From the NCBI GenBank assembly GCA_017620615.1, contig JAGAUW010000018.1, forward strand, positions 1-64,000: a DNA stretch of 64,000 nucleotides. The letters run 5' to 3'. This DNA comes from Clostridia bacterium. GTDB taxonomy: Bacteria; Bacillota; Clostridia; Monoglobales; Monoglobaceae. The translations under genes were made by a program, and so were the position numbers. Below the pieces are notes generated by a model. It did no database searches, was not told the origin of the DNA, and was given only the letters and a program-made list of their open reading frames with translations. Below are positions 52,195 through 61,772 of this stretch, in pieces (position 1 is the first letter of the stretch; each line of letters begins with the position of its first letter).

Positions 52195-52417
52195 AGACTG
52201 TATCATCAAAGGCGATTTTGGCCGTTTGATTTGGTACAGTCTTTGCTTGCTTTTTAAAAGAGTGTTTGAAAGATAGGATTTAACGTGAAAGTTCCTTTCC
52301 CGTTACCCATCTGGGTAGATTTGATTGCCCGTGCGAAATTTTTTTCGCATTCGCGAAAAAACGCACATGGGCGTAAAAATCTCTTATCATTCCTTGCCAT
52401 ACGGATAAGCGATTTTT
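52195..52417 (+). ncRNA. Block of hairpins between khpA and rimM (candidate structured RNA)
   Basis: The 277-base gap holds at least three strong stems: AGACTGTATC paired with GGTACAGTCT (52195-52242) followed by a T-rich stretch; GCCC..GTGCG paired with CGCACATGGGC (52327-52372) with smaller hairpins GCGAAA/TTTCGC inside; and a 14-bp stem with one mismatch (52375-52388 with 52404-52417) running into ATTTTTAATT. The first and last look like terminators. No protein frame is found and no known RNA family is recognised. Confidence 0.5.
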
Positions 52418-52461
52418 AATTACTATTTGTGACGGCGTATGGCTGCGGAATGGAGATTTTT

Positions 52462-52959
52462 ATGAAAAACGAACTTGAAATTGGACAAATAGTGAATACG
52501 CACGGGCTTCGTGGTGACGTCAAGGTTATGTACTGGTGTGATGATCCTGAGATTTTTCATGAGCTTGCGTATGTTAACATAAATGGTGAAGAATTTGATA
52601 TTGAAAAGTCAAGAATTCACAAAAATATGGTGATTTTAAAGCTTCGCGGCATTGACGACATAAACGATGCTGAAAAATACCGCAACAAAATTCTCACAGT
52701 TCCAAGAGAGGAACTGGACGAGCTTCCTGACGGCACATATTACATCTGCGACCTTTTGGGTTGCAGTGTTGAAACTGTTGAGGGAAGGTTTTTAGGAAAA
52801 ATTTGTGATATAATCAAAACCGGCAGCAACGATGTTTATGTGGTTGAAAATGAAGACAAAAAACAGGTGCTTATCCCTGTTATCAACGATGTTATAAAAG
52901 TTGTCGATATCGAGGAAAAGCGGATTTTGATAGAACCTTTAAAAGGATTGATTGACTGA
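52462..52959 (+). CDS. rimM: Ribosome maturation factor RimM
   Basis: A 165-residue two-domain 16S rRNA maturation factor: EIGQIVNTHGLRGDVKVMY opens the RimM domain and DGTYYICDLLGCSV opens the PRC-barrel domain near residue 95. It binds S19 during 30S head assembly. ATG 52462 matches the family start; ATG codons further upstream (52429 region) add residues with no match. It overlaps trmD by one base. Confidence 0.94.
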   Translation: MKNELEIGQIVNTHGLRGDVKVMYWCDDPEIFHELAYVNINGEEFDIEKSRIHKNMVILKLRGIDDINDAEKYRNKILTVPREELDELPDGTYYICDLLGCSVETVEGRFLGKICDIIKTGSNDVYVVENEDKKQVLIPVINDVIKVVDIEEKRILIEPLKGLID

Positions 52960-53699
52960 TGGCGAATTTGAGAGTTGATATTTTAACGCTCTTTCCGGAA
53001 ATGTTTGATGCGGTGCTAAACAGCAGCATTATCGGACGGGCAGTGGAAAACGGTATTCTTGAAATAAACTGTGTGCAGATACGTGATTTTGCCTTCAACA
53101 AGCACAGACAGGTTGATGATTATCCATATGGCGGTGGTCAGGGGATGGTTATGCAGGCAGAACCCATATACCTTGCTTATATGAGCGTATGTGAGGGGCT
53201 TTCCTATAAACCGAAAACCATTTATCTGTCCCCTCAGGGAAAGACGTTCAGACAGTCAACGGCAAAGAGACTTTCAAAAGAAAAACATCTGGTGCTTATT
53301 TGCGGACATTATGAGGGTGTTGACCAGAGAGTGCTTGACGAAATTGTTGATATGGAAATTTCCATAGGTGATTTTGTTCTTACCGGCGGTGAAATCGGGG
53401 CTATGGCTGTGGTTGATGCCACCGCGAGAATGATTCCCGGTGTGCTTGCTTCTGAAGCCTGCTTTTCAGACGAGTCGCACTACAGCGGACTTTTGGAGTA
53501 TCCCCAATATACAAGGCCTGCTGTGTGGCACGAAAGAGAAGTTCCTGAGGTTTTGCTCAGCGGAAATCACAAGCTTATTGAGGAGTGGAAACGCTTTTCG
53601 GCTCTCAAAAATACCTTTGAAAAGCGAAAGGGAATGCTGAGTCGGGCAAAGCTTTCAAAAAAAGATTTGGAAACAGTAGAAAACTTTAGGAAAAATTAA
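52959..53699 (+). CDS. trmD: tRNA (guanine-37-N1) methyltransferase TrmD
   Basis: A 246-residue SPOUT methyltransferase: RVDILTLFPEMFDAVLNSSI at the N-terminus, DDYPYGGGQGMVM near residue 50, and the trefoil-knot SAM site LICGHYEGVDQRV, SIGDFVLTGGE. Methylates G37 of tRNA, preventing frameshifts. One-base overlap with rimM (TGATGG). rplS, the usual next gene, is absent here. Confidence 0.96.
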   Translation: MANLRVDILTLFPEMFDAVLNSSIIGRAVENGILEINCVQIRDFAFNKHRQVDDYPYGGGQGMVMQAEPIYLAYMSVCEGLSYKPKTIYLSPQGKTFRQSTAKRLSKEKHLVLICGHYEGVDQRVLDEIVDMEISIGDFVLTGGEIGAMAVVDATARMIPGVLASEACFSDESHYSGLLEYPQYTRPAVWHEREVPEVLLSGNHKLIEEWKRFSALKNTFEKRKGMLSRAKLSKKDLETVENFRKN

Positions 53700-53730
53700 C
53701 TGGTAAATTGTTTAAAATTTCAATATACTG

Positions 53731-53759
53731 TTGTTTTTTGACACAATTTATGATACAAT
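53731..53759 (+). promoter_or_regulatory. Putative promoter of the zinc-ribbon membrane protein gene
   Basis: TTGTTT at 53731-53736, 17-base spacer, TACAAT at 53754-53759 with TG one base before. A TTGACA at 53738-53743 overlaps but has no well-placed -10 box. The gap after trmD is 120 bases. Confidence 0.5.
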
Positions 53760-53819
53760 TATTCTATTGAGAATTTGACAATCAGATAAGATATAAATTA
53801 AAAAATCGGAGGGATTCTG

Positions 53820-55841
53820 ATGAAATGTTTAAATTGTGGAGCAGATATTTATGATGGCATTAAAAAATGCCCATACTGCAAAACCTTGACCCCGGATGTA
53901 AATGAAGACGAAAAATTTAAAAATTTTGACTTTAAGTATACAATTACTTCAACCGAGCAGGTTAGAAAGATTCATGACTCGGTAAATGAAGTGAGAAAGG
54001 AAAATAAAAAGAACGCGCTTGAAAAGTTCCTTGCTGCAAGACGCGCTAAAAAGCGTGCCGCAAGACGTGCTGCAAGACGCGGTGAAATTCCTGAGAAAAA
54101 GCCTTTGTTCGCTAAGAAAAAGCTTGCGGACAAGCCAATCGCAAAGCCGAAAAAGGACGCTACAAAAGAGAAAAAGTCCTTTATGCCAAAGGATATGAAA
54201 AAATTCACAAAACGTGCTGTGGGACTTGTTACAGTTGCGGCTTGCCTTGTTCTTTTGGTATGGGGAGTTGTGGGTTTTGCCAATATGCTTTCAGGAGACG
54301 AAAAAATTCCGTCATATACCTATGCAAAAGACAACTCACTCTATATGGTGTATAAGGGCAAAAATATTCTTTTGTCAGAAAGTGTTATTACAGATTCATA
54401 CATCAGAATGCTTGATGAAAATAACAATCTCGTATCCGCTGAACGTGCTGCAAAAAATGCAGGGATTATTCATACGTCAAAGGACGGAAAAACAGTATTC
54501 TTCTTTGAAAACTTTGACCCCGAAACAGGTAGCGGAAAGCTTTGTATGATAAAGAATGGAAAGGCAAAGAAAGTGAAAGAGATTTCTGACGCAGTACATA
54601 ATTCACTGGTTATGACAAGCGACGGAAACAAGCTTCTTTACCTCCAGACTGCTGATAAAAACGGTGACATGGGTGTTCTCTATTATTGGGAAGATGGCAT
54701 AGAGGAGCCTTTCAAGATTGCAACAGACATTGACCACGGTACGTTTGCATTTTCAGCCGACTGCAAATGGGCAATATTCTTGCAGAACTTGAATCGTGTT
54801 ACTATGCACGGTGATATGTATGCAAAGAGCCTTGAAAAGCTTAAGGATGAAAAGATAAAGATGGATACCGATGTATGCAAAATCTTTGGCTCAAACAAGG
54901 ATGGAAATACACGCATATATGGGAAAGATTATGACGAGACAGATGGTTCATTTGACGTTTATGCAATGAACGAAAAAGGTCGTTCAATAAGACTTGGTGA
55001 AAGAACAACAAAAGCGCCTCTCATCCAGAAAAAGAAAAATAATTTGTTTGTTTATGGAATTGCCGATGACAAGACAAATAATCTCTATACAGTGGAGATC
55101 GCGTCTGGTAAGAAAGAGAAGATTGCAAGCGGTGTGAATAGCATTCTTATGATGTCAAAAGACGAAAAGACTGTTATCTATGATAAGGTTTACACAGGCA
55201 AGCTTGCAGATTATTATGCATACACCAGAGGAAAGCAGCCTCTCAAAATCGCAGGTAATGTAGTGGTTGATTATGAGGTGGTGGCAGGTAAACCCCAGAT
55301 GGCTGCAAGCTATGATTGCCGCAAGGTTATCTATATTTCGGAATTTGAAAGCTTCAAGGGCGGCGGAACCCTCACCTACTGCGAATACAAAAACGGACGG
55401 ATTGTTTCAGAAATACAGGTTGCTGAGGACGTATACTCATGTTATCTGGCCGAGGATGGTAAGTTCATATTCACAAAGGATTACAGTCCATCACGAAAGG
55501 TATTTGACGTATATCTCTTTGACGGAACAGAAATGACACTCCTCCGTGAAGAAGTTTCACCAGAAATGTTTGGAGTTTCAAAAACAGGAGATAATATATT
55601 CTATATCTCAAATTACAATGTAGAAGGCGTTTACGGAACCCTTGAAAAAATGGACCTCAAGGGAAATTCTGAAGAGATTGCATCAGAGGTGGTTGATTTT
55701 GATTTGACCTCTTTCTCGGATGTGCTTTTCTACAAGAATCAGAACGCTGAAACGGGACTTTTTGACGTGTTTCTTGCTAAAGCTGGTAAGTCTTCGTGGA
55801 CACAAATCAATACATCAGTAAACGAAATTCTCACATACTAA
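53820..55841 (+). CDS. Zinc-ribbon membrane protein with large exported beta-propeller-like domain
   Basis: A 673-residue protein that I cannot name. It starts with a zinc ribbon (C3, C6, C17, C20: CLNCGADIYDGIKKCPYC), then a highly basic stretch at residues 65-130 (RRAKKRAARRAARRG), a membrane helix at about 133-154 (AVGLVTVAACLVLLVWGVVG) and 515 outside residues. The outer part repeats units of about 40-50 residues with short strands and D/N-G turns (TSKDGKTVFFFENFD, SADCKWAIFLQNL, EDGKFIFTKDY), like a TolB or WD40 propeller. This architecture recalls Firmicutes proteins of unknown function with a zinc ribbon inside and a sensor outside. Its start has GGAGGG 6-7 bases upstream. It stands alone between two operons. 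Confidence 0.75.
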   Translation: MKCLNCGADIYDGIKKCPYCKTLTPDVNEDEKFKNFDFKYTITSTEQVRKIHDSVNEVRKENKKNALEKFLAARRAKKRAARRAARRGEIPEKKPLFAKKKLADKPIAKPKKDATKEKKSFMPKDMKKFTKRAVGLVTVAACLVLLVWGVVGFANMLSGDEKIPSYTYAKDNSLYMVYKGKNILLSESVITDSYIRMLDENNNLVSAERAAKNAGIIHTSKDGKTVFFFENFDPETGSGKLCMIKNGKAKKVKEISDAVHNSLVMTSDGNKLLYLQTADKNGDMGVLYYWEDGIEEPFKIATDIDHGTFAFSADCKWAIFLQNLNRVTMHGDMYAKSLEKLKDEKIKMDTDVCKIFGSNKDGNTRIYGKDYDETDGSFDVYAMNEKGRSIRLGERTTKAPLIQKKKNNLFVYGIADDKTNNLYTVEIASGKKEKIASGVNSILMMSKDEKTVIYDKVYTGKLADYYAYTRGKQPLKIAGNVVVDYEVVAGKPQMAASYDCRKVIYISEFESFKGGGTLTYCEYKNGRIVSEIQVAEDVYSCYLAEDGKFIFTKDYSPSRKVFDVYLFDGTEMTLLREEVSPEMFGVSKTGDNIFYISNYNVEGVYGTLEKMDLKGNSEEIASEVVDFDLTSFSDVLFYKNQNAETGLFDVFLAKAGKSSWTQINTSVNEILTY

Positions 55842-55854
55842 AGGGGAAAAGGAA

Positions 55855-56457
55855 TTGCGAATAGGAATTTTCGGCGGAACATTCAATCCGCCCCACAACG
55901 GACATATTCATTTGGCAGGAGAGGCCCTTAGGAAAGCCGCTCTTGACAAACTGATTTTTGTTCCGTGTGCCATTCCGCCTCACAAACCAAACCTCGAAAT
56001 TCCCAGTGGTGAGCATCGACTGAAAATGGTGAAGCTTGCCATAGGCGAGGATGAGAGGTTCTCGGTGTCCGATATAGAGATAGAGGCAGGGGGAAAAAGC
56101 TATACCGCAAAGACCCTTGAAACACTTGAAAAAATTTATCCCTATGACAGACTATGCTTTATTGTGGGTGCTGATTCTCTTTGTGAGATGGAAACGTGGT
56201 TTTGTCCAGGTGAGATTTTTAAACGGGCAGAGATAGTTGTGGCTATGCGTGGCGGTATGAATGAGAGATTTCTTGATGCTGCTATTGACCTTTTGAGACA
56301 AAAATATAATGCGGATATTACGAAGATTTCTATGACAGAGATGGAAATTTCTTCGTCAGAAATAAGAGACCGTATCAGAAATGGTGAAAGTGTAGATGAT
56401 ATGGTGCGCAAAGAGGTAATTGACTATATAGAAAAAACACAGATTTATGAAGGATAG
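55855..56457 (+). CDS. nadD: Nicotinate mononucleotide adenylyltransferase NadD
   Basis: A 200-residue nucleotidyltransferase that makes deamido-NAD. GIFGGTFNPPHNGHIH at residues 4-19 holds the (H/T)XGH motif, and ISSSEIRDRI near 178 is the ISSTXXR-type motif. The start is TTG 55855 with AAGGGGAAAAGG upstream; the family N-terminus begins exactly here. It pairs with nadE later in the window for NAD synthesis. Confidence 0.94.
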   Translation: MRIGIFGGTFNPPHNGHIHLAGEALRKAALDKLIFVPCAIPPHKPNLEIPSGEHRLKMVKLAIGEDERFSVSDIEIEAGGKSYTAKTLETLEKIYPYDRLCFIVGADSLCEMETWFCPGEIFKRAEIVVAMRGGMNERFLDAAIDLLRQKYNADITKISMTEMEISSSEIRDRIRNGESVDDMVRKEVIDYIEKTQIYEG

Positions 56458-56459
56458 TT

Positions 56460-57038
56460 TTGGCTATGCAAAGTTTTGACGAAATAAGGGATTATGCAAA
56501 AAATGTTTTGAGTGAAAAGCGGTTTTTGCATACCTTGAGTGTTGCAGAAGAGGCAAAGGAACTGGCTCTTATTTGGGGGGAAGATATTGACAAGGCTTAT
56601 CTTGCGGCACTTGTACACGATATAGCAAAAGAAATGCCATTTGAAGCATCAAAAGAAATTCTGAAAAAGGCAGGACTTCAACATAATTTCAGCAGACCTC
56701 TTATTCACGGGCCTGTGGCTGAATATATGGCAAGGGGAAAGTTTGGAATAAATGATGAAGATGTTTTAAATGCCATAAGGTATCACAGCACAGGTAGGGT
56801 AGGTATGTCACTACTCGAAAAAATAATTTTTGTGGCAGATTTCACCGAGCCAAGAAGACTTTATCAGGATTCAAAAGAGGTGCGGGAGCTATCAAGAAAA
56901 GATCTTGATGCCGCTATGCTCCTTCAATGCGACAGATGCATAAAGTTTCTGATAGATACGGGGAAAGTTGTGAATACATTGACAGTAGATTTGAGAAACA
57001 GTTTAATCACGCAGCAAAAAAGAGGAAAAGATAAATGA
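56460..57038 (+). CDS. yqeK: HD-domain phosphohydrolase YqeK
   Basis: A 192-residue HD protein. The metal motif is H-HD-D: RFLHTLSVAEEA, then ALVHDIAKEMP near residue 56 and IHGPVAEYMA and RYHSTGR further on. YqeK proteins hydrolyse diadenosine tetraphosphate. It follows nadD by two bases, the usual order. TTG 56460 or ATG 56466 may be the start; spacing to the AAGGA site slightly favours the TTG. Confidence 0.92.
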   Translation: MAMQSFDEIRDYAKNVLSEKRFLHTLSVAEEAKELALIWGEDIDKAYLAALVHDIAKEMPFEASKEILKKAGLQHNFSRPLIHGPVAEYMARGKFGINDEDVLNAIRYHSTGRVGMSLLEKIIFVADFTEPRRLYQDSKEVRELSRKDLDAAMLLQCDRCIKFLIDTGKVVNTLTVDLRNSLITQQKRGKDK

Positions 57039-58276
57039 GAGTAAAGTCACCACTCAGACTTATAGTTGCAATAATTATTTTAATTGTCCTTATATATGTG
57101 GGATTTAGGGGAGCAGTGTCAATAATTTCAGGTGAGCCCATAAAGTTCGGCTTCAGCAGCAACCGTATTTTTGGTTCTGACAAGGTTCAGGACTTTGTTG
57201 TTGCCGGAATTGACGAAGAGGGTTACCGCACAGATTTAATACTTTTTTGCAGATATAATCTGGAGGATAATTCAATAAATGTATTGCAAATTCCCCGGGA
57301 CACCAAGGTGGAAACGGACCGATACGATAAAAAAATAAATTCTGCATATGGAAGCAAGGAAAAAGAAAAAGCTCTTTTTGATGAGATTGAAAGCGTGATT
57401 GGTTTAAGACCTGAAAAATCAGTTATTGTCAGCTTTAAGGCTTTCAGGGAACTGATTGATGCAATCGGTGGGGTCGAGGTGAATGTTCCTATCAGGATGT
57501 TTTATAACGACCCTTATCAAAATCTTTCCATTGACCTTTATCCAGGTAAGCAAGTGCTCAACGGACGACGTGCAGAAATGTTTATGAGATTTCGTTATAA
57601 TGACGATGGTACGGGCTATCCCAATGGCGACATTGACAGAATTGCAGCACAAAAAACGCTTTACAATGCGGTGATGGAAAAACTTCTCAGCGGAAGCACA
57701 GTGCTTAAAGCCCCAAAGATTTTGGGGATAATTTCGGATAATGTAAAAACGGACTTTTCTATTGATGAGATTGTAGGATATATGACACGTATTCCAAAAT
57801 TCAGTATGGAAAAGGTTAATATATACACACTTCCCGGTGAAGGTGCATATGATTCAAACGGCGTTTCGTATTTCTTCCACAATGAGGAAGAAACCGAAAA
57901 ACTGATAAAAGAAAACTTTTCATCAAGAAGAAAGTCAGTGGCAAGCGAAGCGGGATATACTGGTTCGTTCAAAAATCGATTTATCAAGGTGCGAATTGTT
58001 GATGCCAGCGGTCTTGATGAATCCAAGGCAGATATATTGAAAATTGTTTCAGAAAATCTCGCGGATTATGGCTTCAAGGTGGTTTCAATCGAAAAATCCG
58101 ATAGGATTTCTGACAAATCTGTTTTCATAAACCATAACGAAAAACACGCTGCAACAGAACTTAAAAAAGTTTTTGGAGCAGTTGAAATTTCGGAAACAAT
58201 AGAAGAATATGTGGTGGAAAGCGGAGAAAAAATGGCAGATGTGACACTGAAAATCGGCAGTGACTTTTCGTTTTAG
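57035..58276 (+). CDS. LytR-CpsA-Psr (LCP) family cell wall ligase
   Basis: A 413-residue membrane-anchored protein. One N-terminal helix (LIVAIIILIVLIYVGFRGAV) is followed by the LCP domain: GIDEEGYRTDLILFCRYN near residue 52, QIPRDTKVETD near 86, FRELIDAIGGVEVNVP and RMFYND, then MRFRYNDDGTGYPNGDIDR. The arginines and aspartates that hold the pyrophosphate lipid are present. A C-terminal LytR-C domain (KVRIVDASGLDESKADIL) follows. LCP proteins transfer teichoic acids or capsule chains to peptidoglycan. It overlaps yqeK by four bases. Confidence 0.92.
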   Translation: MRVKSPLRLIVAIIILIVLIYVGFRGAVSIISGEPIKFGFSSNRIFGSDKVQDFVVAGIDEEGYRTDLILFCRYNLEDNSINVLQIPRDTKVETDRYDKKINSAYGSKEKEKALFDEIESVIGLRPEKSVIVSFKAFRELIDAIGGVEVNVPIRMFYNDPYQNLSIDLYPGKQVLNGRRAEMFMRFRYNDDGTGYPNGDIDRIAAQKTLYNAVMEKLLSGSTVLKAPKILGIISDNVKTDFSIDEIVGYMTRIPKFSMEKVNIYTLPGEGAYDSNGVSYFFHNEEETEKLIKENFSSRRKSVASEAGYTGSFKNRFIKVRIVDASGLDESKADILKIVSENLADYGFKVVSIEKSDRISDKSVFINHNEKHAATELKKVFGAVEISETIEEYVVESGEKMADVTLKIGSDFSF

Positions 58277-58304
58277 ATAAGACCTTATGAAAAAGGAGAA
58301 TTTT

Positions 58305-58667
58305 ATGAGTTGTGAGAATAATTATGTAAATACAGTGGTCAAAGCAATAGACAAGAAAAAGGGACGGGATATACAGGTTCTTGACCTTAGCGGGCTTACC
58401 ACTTTAACAAACTATTTTGTTATTGCCACAGGCGGTTCCAACAAAAATGTTCAGGCGATTTGTGACTTTGTTGAAGAAGAAATGCAAAAGATTGGTGCAA
58501 AGATGTGGACAAAAGAAGGATATGACAACGGCGAGTGGATACTCTTAAACTATGATGATGTTGTGGTTCATATTTTTCAGGAAGAGCCCCGTGAATTTTA
58601 CAAGCTGGAGCATATCTGGAAAGACGCTCCTGATATTGATATTTCAGACCTTATTGAAGAAGACTAA
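58305..58667 (+). CDS. rsfS: Ribosome silencing factor RsfS
   Basis: A 120-residue RsfS/Iojap protein that binds L14 and keeps 50S subunits from joining 30S in starvation. DIQVLDLSGLTTLTNYFVIA and EGYDNGEWILLNYDDVVVHI are family marks. ATG 58305 has AAAGGAG upstream. In Firmicutes it regularly follows nadD and yqeK. Confidence 0.95.
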   Translation: MSCENNYVNTVVKAIDKKKGRDIQVLDLSGLTTLTNYFVIATGGSNKNVQAICDFVEEEMQKIGAKMWTKEGYDNGEWILLNYDDVVVHIFQEEPREFYKLEHIWKDAPDIDISDLIEED

Positions 58668-58690
58668 AAAACCGAAAGGATTGATAATAA

Positions 58691-61162
58691 ATGAAATACG
58701 ATTTTAAAGGAATCGAAGAAAAATGGCAAAAAAATTGGGAGGACAACAAGGCTTTCGCAATCAAGGAAAATCCCGATAAGCCTAAATATTATGCTCTTGA
58801 AATGTTCCCATATCCGTCAGGAAACTTACATATGGGACACGTGCGCAACTATTCAATAGGTGACGTTGTTGCACGCTACAAGACTATGCAGGGATTTAAT
58901 GTTCTTCATCCTATGGGATGGGACTCTTTTGGTCTGCCTGCAGAAAATGCTGCAATCAAAAATGGAACCCCTCCTGCTGACTGGACATGGAAAAACATTG
59001 ACAATATGCGTGACCAGCTAAAAAGACTTGGCTTTAGCTATGACTGGGACCGTGAGGTTGCAACTGCAAAGGAAGAATATTACAAATTTACACAGTGGAT
59101 GTTTTTGAAGCTGTTTGAAAATGGTCTTGCTTACAAGAAAAAATCTTTTGTAAACTGGTGTCCCTCCTGCCAGACTGTTCTTGCAAACGAGCAGGTGGTA
59201 AACGGCAAATGCGAAAGATGTAAGAGCGAGGTAGGTAAAAAAGATTTGGAGCAGTGGTTCTTCAAAATCACAGACTATGCAGACAGACTTCTTGCTGATA
59301 TCGATAAACTCAAGGGTTGGCCTGATAAGGTAAAATCAATGCAGACCAACTGGATTGGAAAGTCTGAGGGTGCTGAGGTTAAATTCAAGATTGACGGCAC
59401 CGACAAGGAACTTACTGTGTTCACCACACGTCCTGACACAATTTATGGAGTGTCATATATGGTTATGGCTCCTGAACACCCGATTGTTGATGAGCTTATT
59501 TCAGGAAAACCTGAGGAGGCAGAGTGCCGCGCCTTTATTGAAAAGGTACGCGGAATGAGTGAAATCGCCCGCAGTTCTACAGATACTGAAAAAGAGGGTG
59601 TTTTCACAGGCACATATATGATAAACCCCATAAGCGGTGAAAAAATCCCGCTTTATCTTGCAAATTACGTGTTCCTTGATTATGGAACAGGTGTGGTTAT
59701 GGGTGTTGCAGCGCACGACCAGCGTGACTTTGAGTTTGCTAAGAAATACAATCTTCCCATTCGCATTGTTATTCAGCCCGAGGGTCAGAATATGAAAGAG
59801 GAAGATATGACCGAGGCTTTTGCGGCTGAGGGTATAATGGAAAATTCGGGCGAGTTCAACGGAATGAACAACCGTGACGCCCTCAAAAAAATAATCGCAT
59901 ATATGGAAGAAAAGGGCATCGGTGAAAGAAAAATCAACTTCCGTCTTCGCGACTGGCTGATTTCACGTCAGAGATATTGGGGTGCTCCAATCCCTGTGGT
60001 TTATTGTGAAAAGTGCGGAACTGTGGCAATCCCTGAGGATCAGCTCCCTGTACGTCTTCCTGAAAATGTTGAGTTTACAGGTCAGGGCAAGTCACCTCTT
60101 TCGGAGTGCGAGGACTTCATGAATACAACCTGTCCCAAATGCGGCGGAAAGGCTGTGCGCGAAAGCGACACGATGGATACCTTTGTTTGCTCATCATGGT
60201 ATTTTTTAAGATATTGTGACCCCAAGAATGACAAAATGCCGTTCAGCAAGGAAAAAACAGATTACTGGATGAATGTTGACCAGTATATTGGCGGTGTTGA
60301 ACACGCAATTCTTCACCTTCTCTATGCAAGATTTTTCACAAAAGTGCTCTATGACCAGGGATATGTTTCATGCCAGGAGCCTTTTGAAAATCTTCTCACT
60401 CAGGGTATGGTTCTAAAGGACGGAAGCAAAATGTCAAAGTCTGTTGGTAATGTAGTAAGCCCTGAAGAAATCATTGAAAAATACGGCGCTGACACAGCAA
60501 GACTATTCATCCTCTTTGCTGCACCTCCCGAACGTGACCTTGACTGGAATGATACAGCTGTTGAGGGTGCATACCGTTTCTTAAACCGTGTGTGGCGTGC
60601 AGTTGACGAGCTTTCAGAATATGCTGGTGGAGGTGCGGTTGATGGCACAAACCTCAATGAAACAGAAAAGAAACTTCACTTTGCTGTAAATGCGGGAATC
60701 AAGAAAGTTACTGAAGATTTTGACCGCTTCAGCTTTAATACCGCAATCAGCAGCATTATGGAAACTGTAAATGCTCTTTATCAGTATAAAGATGCGGTGA
60801 ATGCTGAAAACTATAACAAAGAGCTTATTGGTGAAGCACTTCGCTCAATAGTTCTTATGCTTTCGCCAATTGTTCCACACATCACTCAGGAACTCTGGGA
60901 AATCTTAGGAAACAGCGAAAACCTTTTTGATACACCTTGGCCCAAGTTTGATGAAAGAGCTTTGGTTGTAAGCGAGGTAGAGGTTGTTGTTCAGATTAAC
61001 GGCAAAATCCGTGACAAGATGATGATTTCTGCTGACCTTGATCCCAAGGGTATGCAGGATGTGGCACTTGCAAACGACAAGATTAAAGAATTGATTGAAG
61101 GTAAGCAAGTGGTAAAGGTTATTGCTGTTCCCCAAAAGCTTATAAACATAGTGGTGAAATAA
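58691..61162 (+). CDS. leuS: Leucyl-tRNA synthetase
   Basis: An 823-residue class I synthetase. HMGH motif in [18 protein letters not shown] near residue 42, an editing domain ([15 protein letters not shown] near 245), a zinc-like knuckle [21 protein letters not shown] near 158, and the KMSKS motif in [13 protein letters not shown] near 579. The bacterial LeuRS C-terminal domain ([13 protein letters not shown]) is present. Length is normal. Confidence 0.97.
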   Translation: MKYDFKGIEEKWQKNWEDNKAFAIKENPDKPKYYALEMFPYPSGNLHMGHVRNYSIGDVVARYKTMQGFNVLHPMGWDSFGLPAENAAIKNGTPPADWTWKNIDNMRDQLKRLGFSYDWDREVATAKEEYYKFTQWMFLKLFENGLAYKKKSFVNWCPSCQTVLANEQVVNGKCERCKSEVGKKDLEQWFFKITDYADRLLADIDKLKGWPDKVKSMQTNWIGKSEGAEVKFKIDGTDKELTVFTTRPDTIYGVSYMVMAPEHPIVDELISGKPEEAECRAFIEKVRGMSEIARSSTDTEKEGVFTGTYMINPISGEKIPLYLANYVFLDYGTGVVMGVAAHDQRDFEFAKKYNLPIRIVIQPEGQNMKEEDMTEAFAAEGIMENSGEFNGMNNRDALKKIIAYMEEKGIGERKINFRLRDWLISRQRYWGAPIPVVYCEKCGTVAIPEDQLPVRLPENVEFTGQGKSPLSECEDFMNTTCPKCGGKAVRESDTMDTFVCSSWYFLRYCDPKNDKMPFSKEKTDYWMNVDQYIGGVEHAILHLLYARFFTKVLYDQGYVSCQEPFENLLTQGMVLKDGSKMSKSVGNVVSPEEIIEKYGADTARLFILFAAPPERDLDWNDTAVEGAYRFLNRVWRAVDELSEYAGGGAVDGTNLNETEKKLHFAVNAGIKKVTEDFDRFSFNTAISSIMETVNALYQYKDAVNAENYNKELIGEALRSIVLMLSPIVPHITQELWEILGNSENLFDTPWPKFDERALVVSEVEVVVQINGKIRDKMMISADLDPKGMQDVALANDKIKELIEGKQVVKVIAVPQKLINIVVK

Positions 61163-61164
61163 TT

Positions 61165-61749
61165 ATGAGCGCAAAACAGGAATTTATTGAGATTTATCAA
61201 AACTGCATAAAAAGAGAGGGAGCTGAAAAGCTCCTTGCTCATCTTATGTCCCCTGCAAGTGATTTTTTCACAGCACCTGCCAGTACGAGATACCACGGCG
61301 CATATGAGGGGGGCTTGGTTGAACATAGCTTGAATGTTTATGAATGTCTCAAAGACTACCTTTCAAGAGAAAGAGTGGCAGAACTTTATGGCATCGAGGC
61401 AAGTGAAGAAAGCATTGCAATAGTTGCACTTCTTCACGACCTTTGTAAGATGAATTTTTATAAGCCCTCGTTTCGTAACGTAAAGGACGAAAATGGCGTT
61501 TGGCAAAAGGTTCCAACATTTGAAATTGACGATAAGCTTCCATACGGGCACGGCGAAAAGTCGGTTTATATAATTTCAGGTTTTATGAGGCTTACACGTG
61601 AAGAAGCTTTTGCTATAAGGTACCATATGGGCTTTTCGGGAAGTGAAGAGCCGAGAAATGTAGGAAGCGCATTTGAGATGTTTCCACTTGCTTTTGCACT
61701 TTCTACTGCTGATATGGAAGCTACATATTTCCTTGAGGGAAAAGATTAA
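61165..61749 (+). CDS. HD-domain hydrolase
   Basis: A 194-residue HD-family metal-dependent phosphohydrolase: HGAYEGGLVEHSLNVYECL near residue 38, VALLHDLCKMNFYK with the HD pair near 93, and a final helix pair. It starts two bases after the leuS stop. The fold is shared with nucleotide hydrolases and with the C-terminal part of YhaM, but this protein lacks the YhaM OB domain; substrate unknown. Confidence 0.85.
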   Translation: MSAKQEFIEIYQNCIKREGAEKLLAHLMSPASDFFTAPASTRYHGAYEGGLVEHSLNVYECLKDYLSRERVAELYGIEASEESIAIVALLHDLCKMNFYKPSFRNVKDENGVWQKVPTFEIDDKLPYGHGEKSVYIISGFMRLTREEAFAIRYHMGFSGSEEPRNVGSAFEMFPLAFALSTADMEATYFLEGKD

Positions 61750-61772
61750 AAAATAAAGGGGAGGAATGACTT

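Noticed and set aside
52185..52461. A known riboswitch between khpA and rimM
   Set aside because: No consensus core of a common riboswitch class was recognised; only generic stems can be supported.
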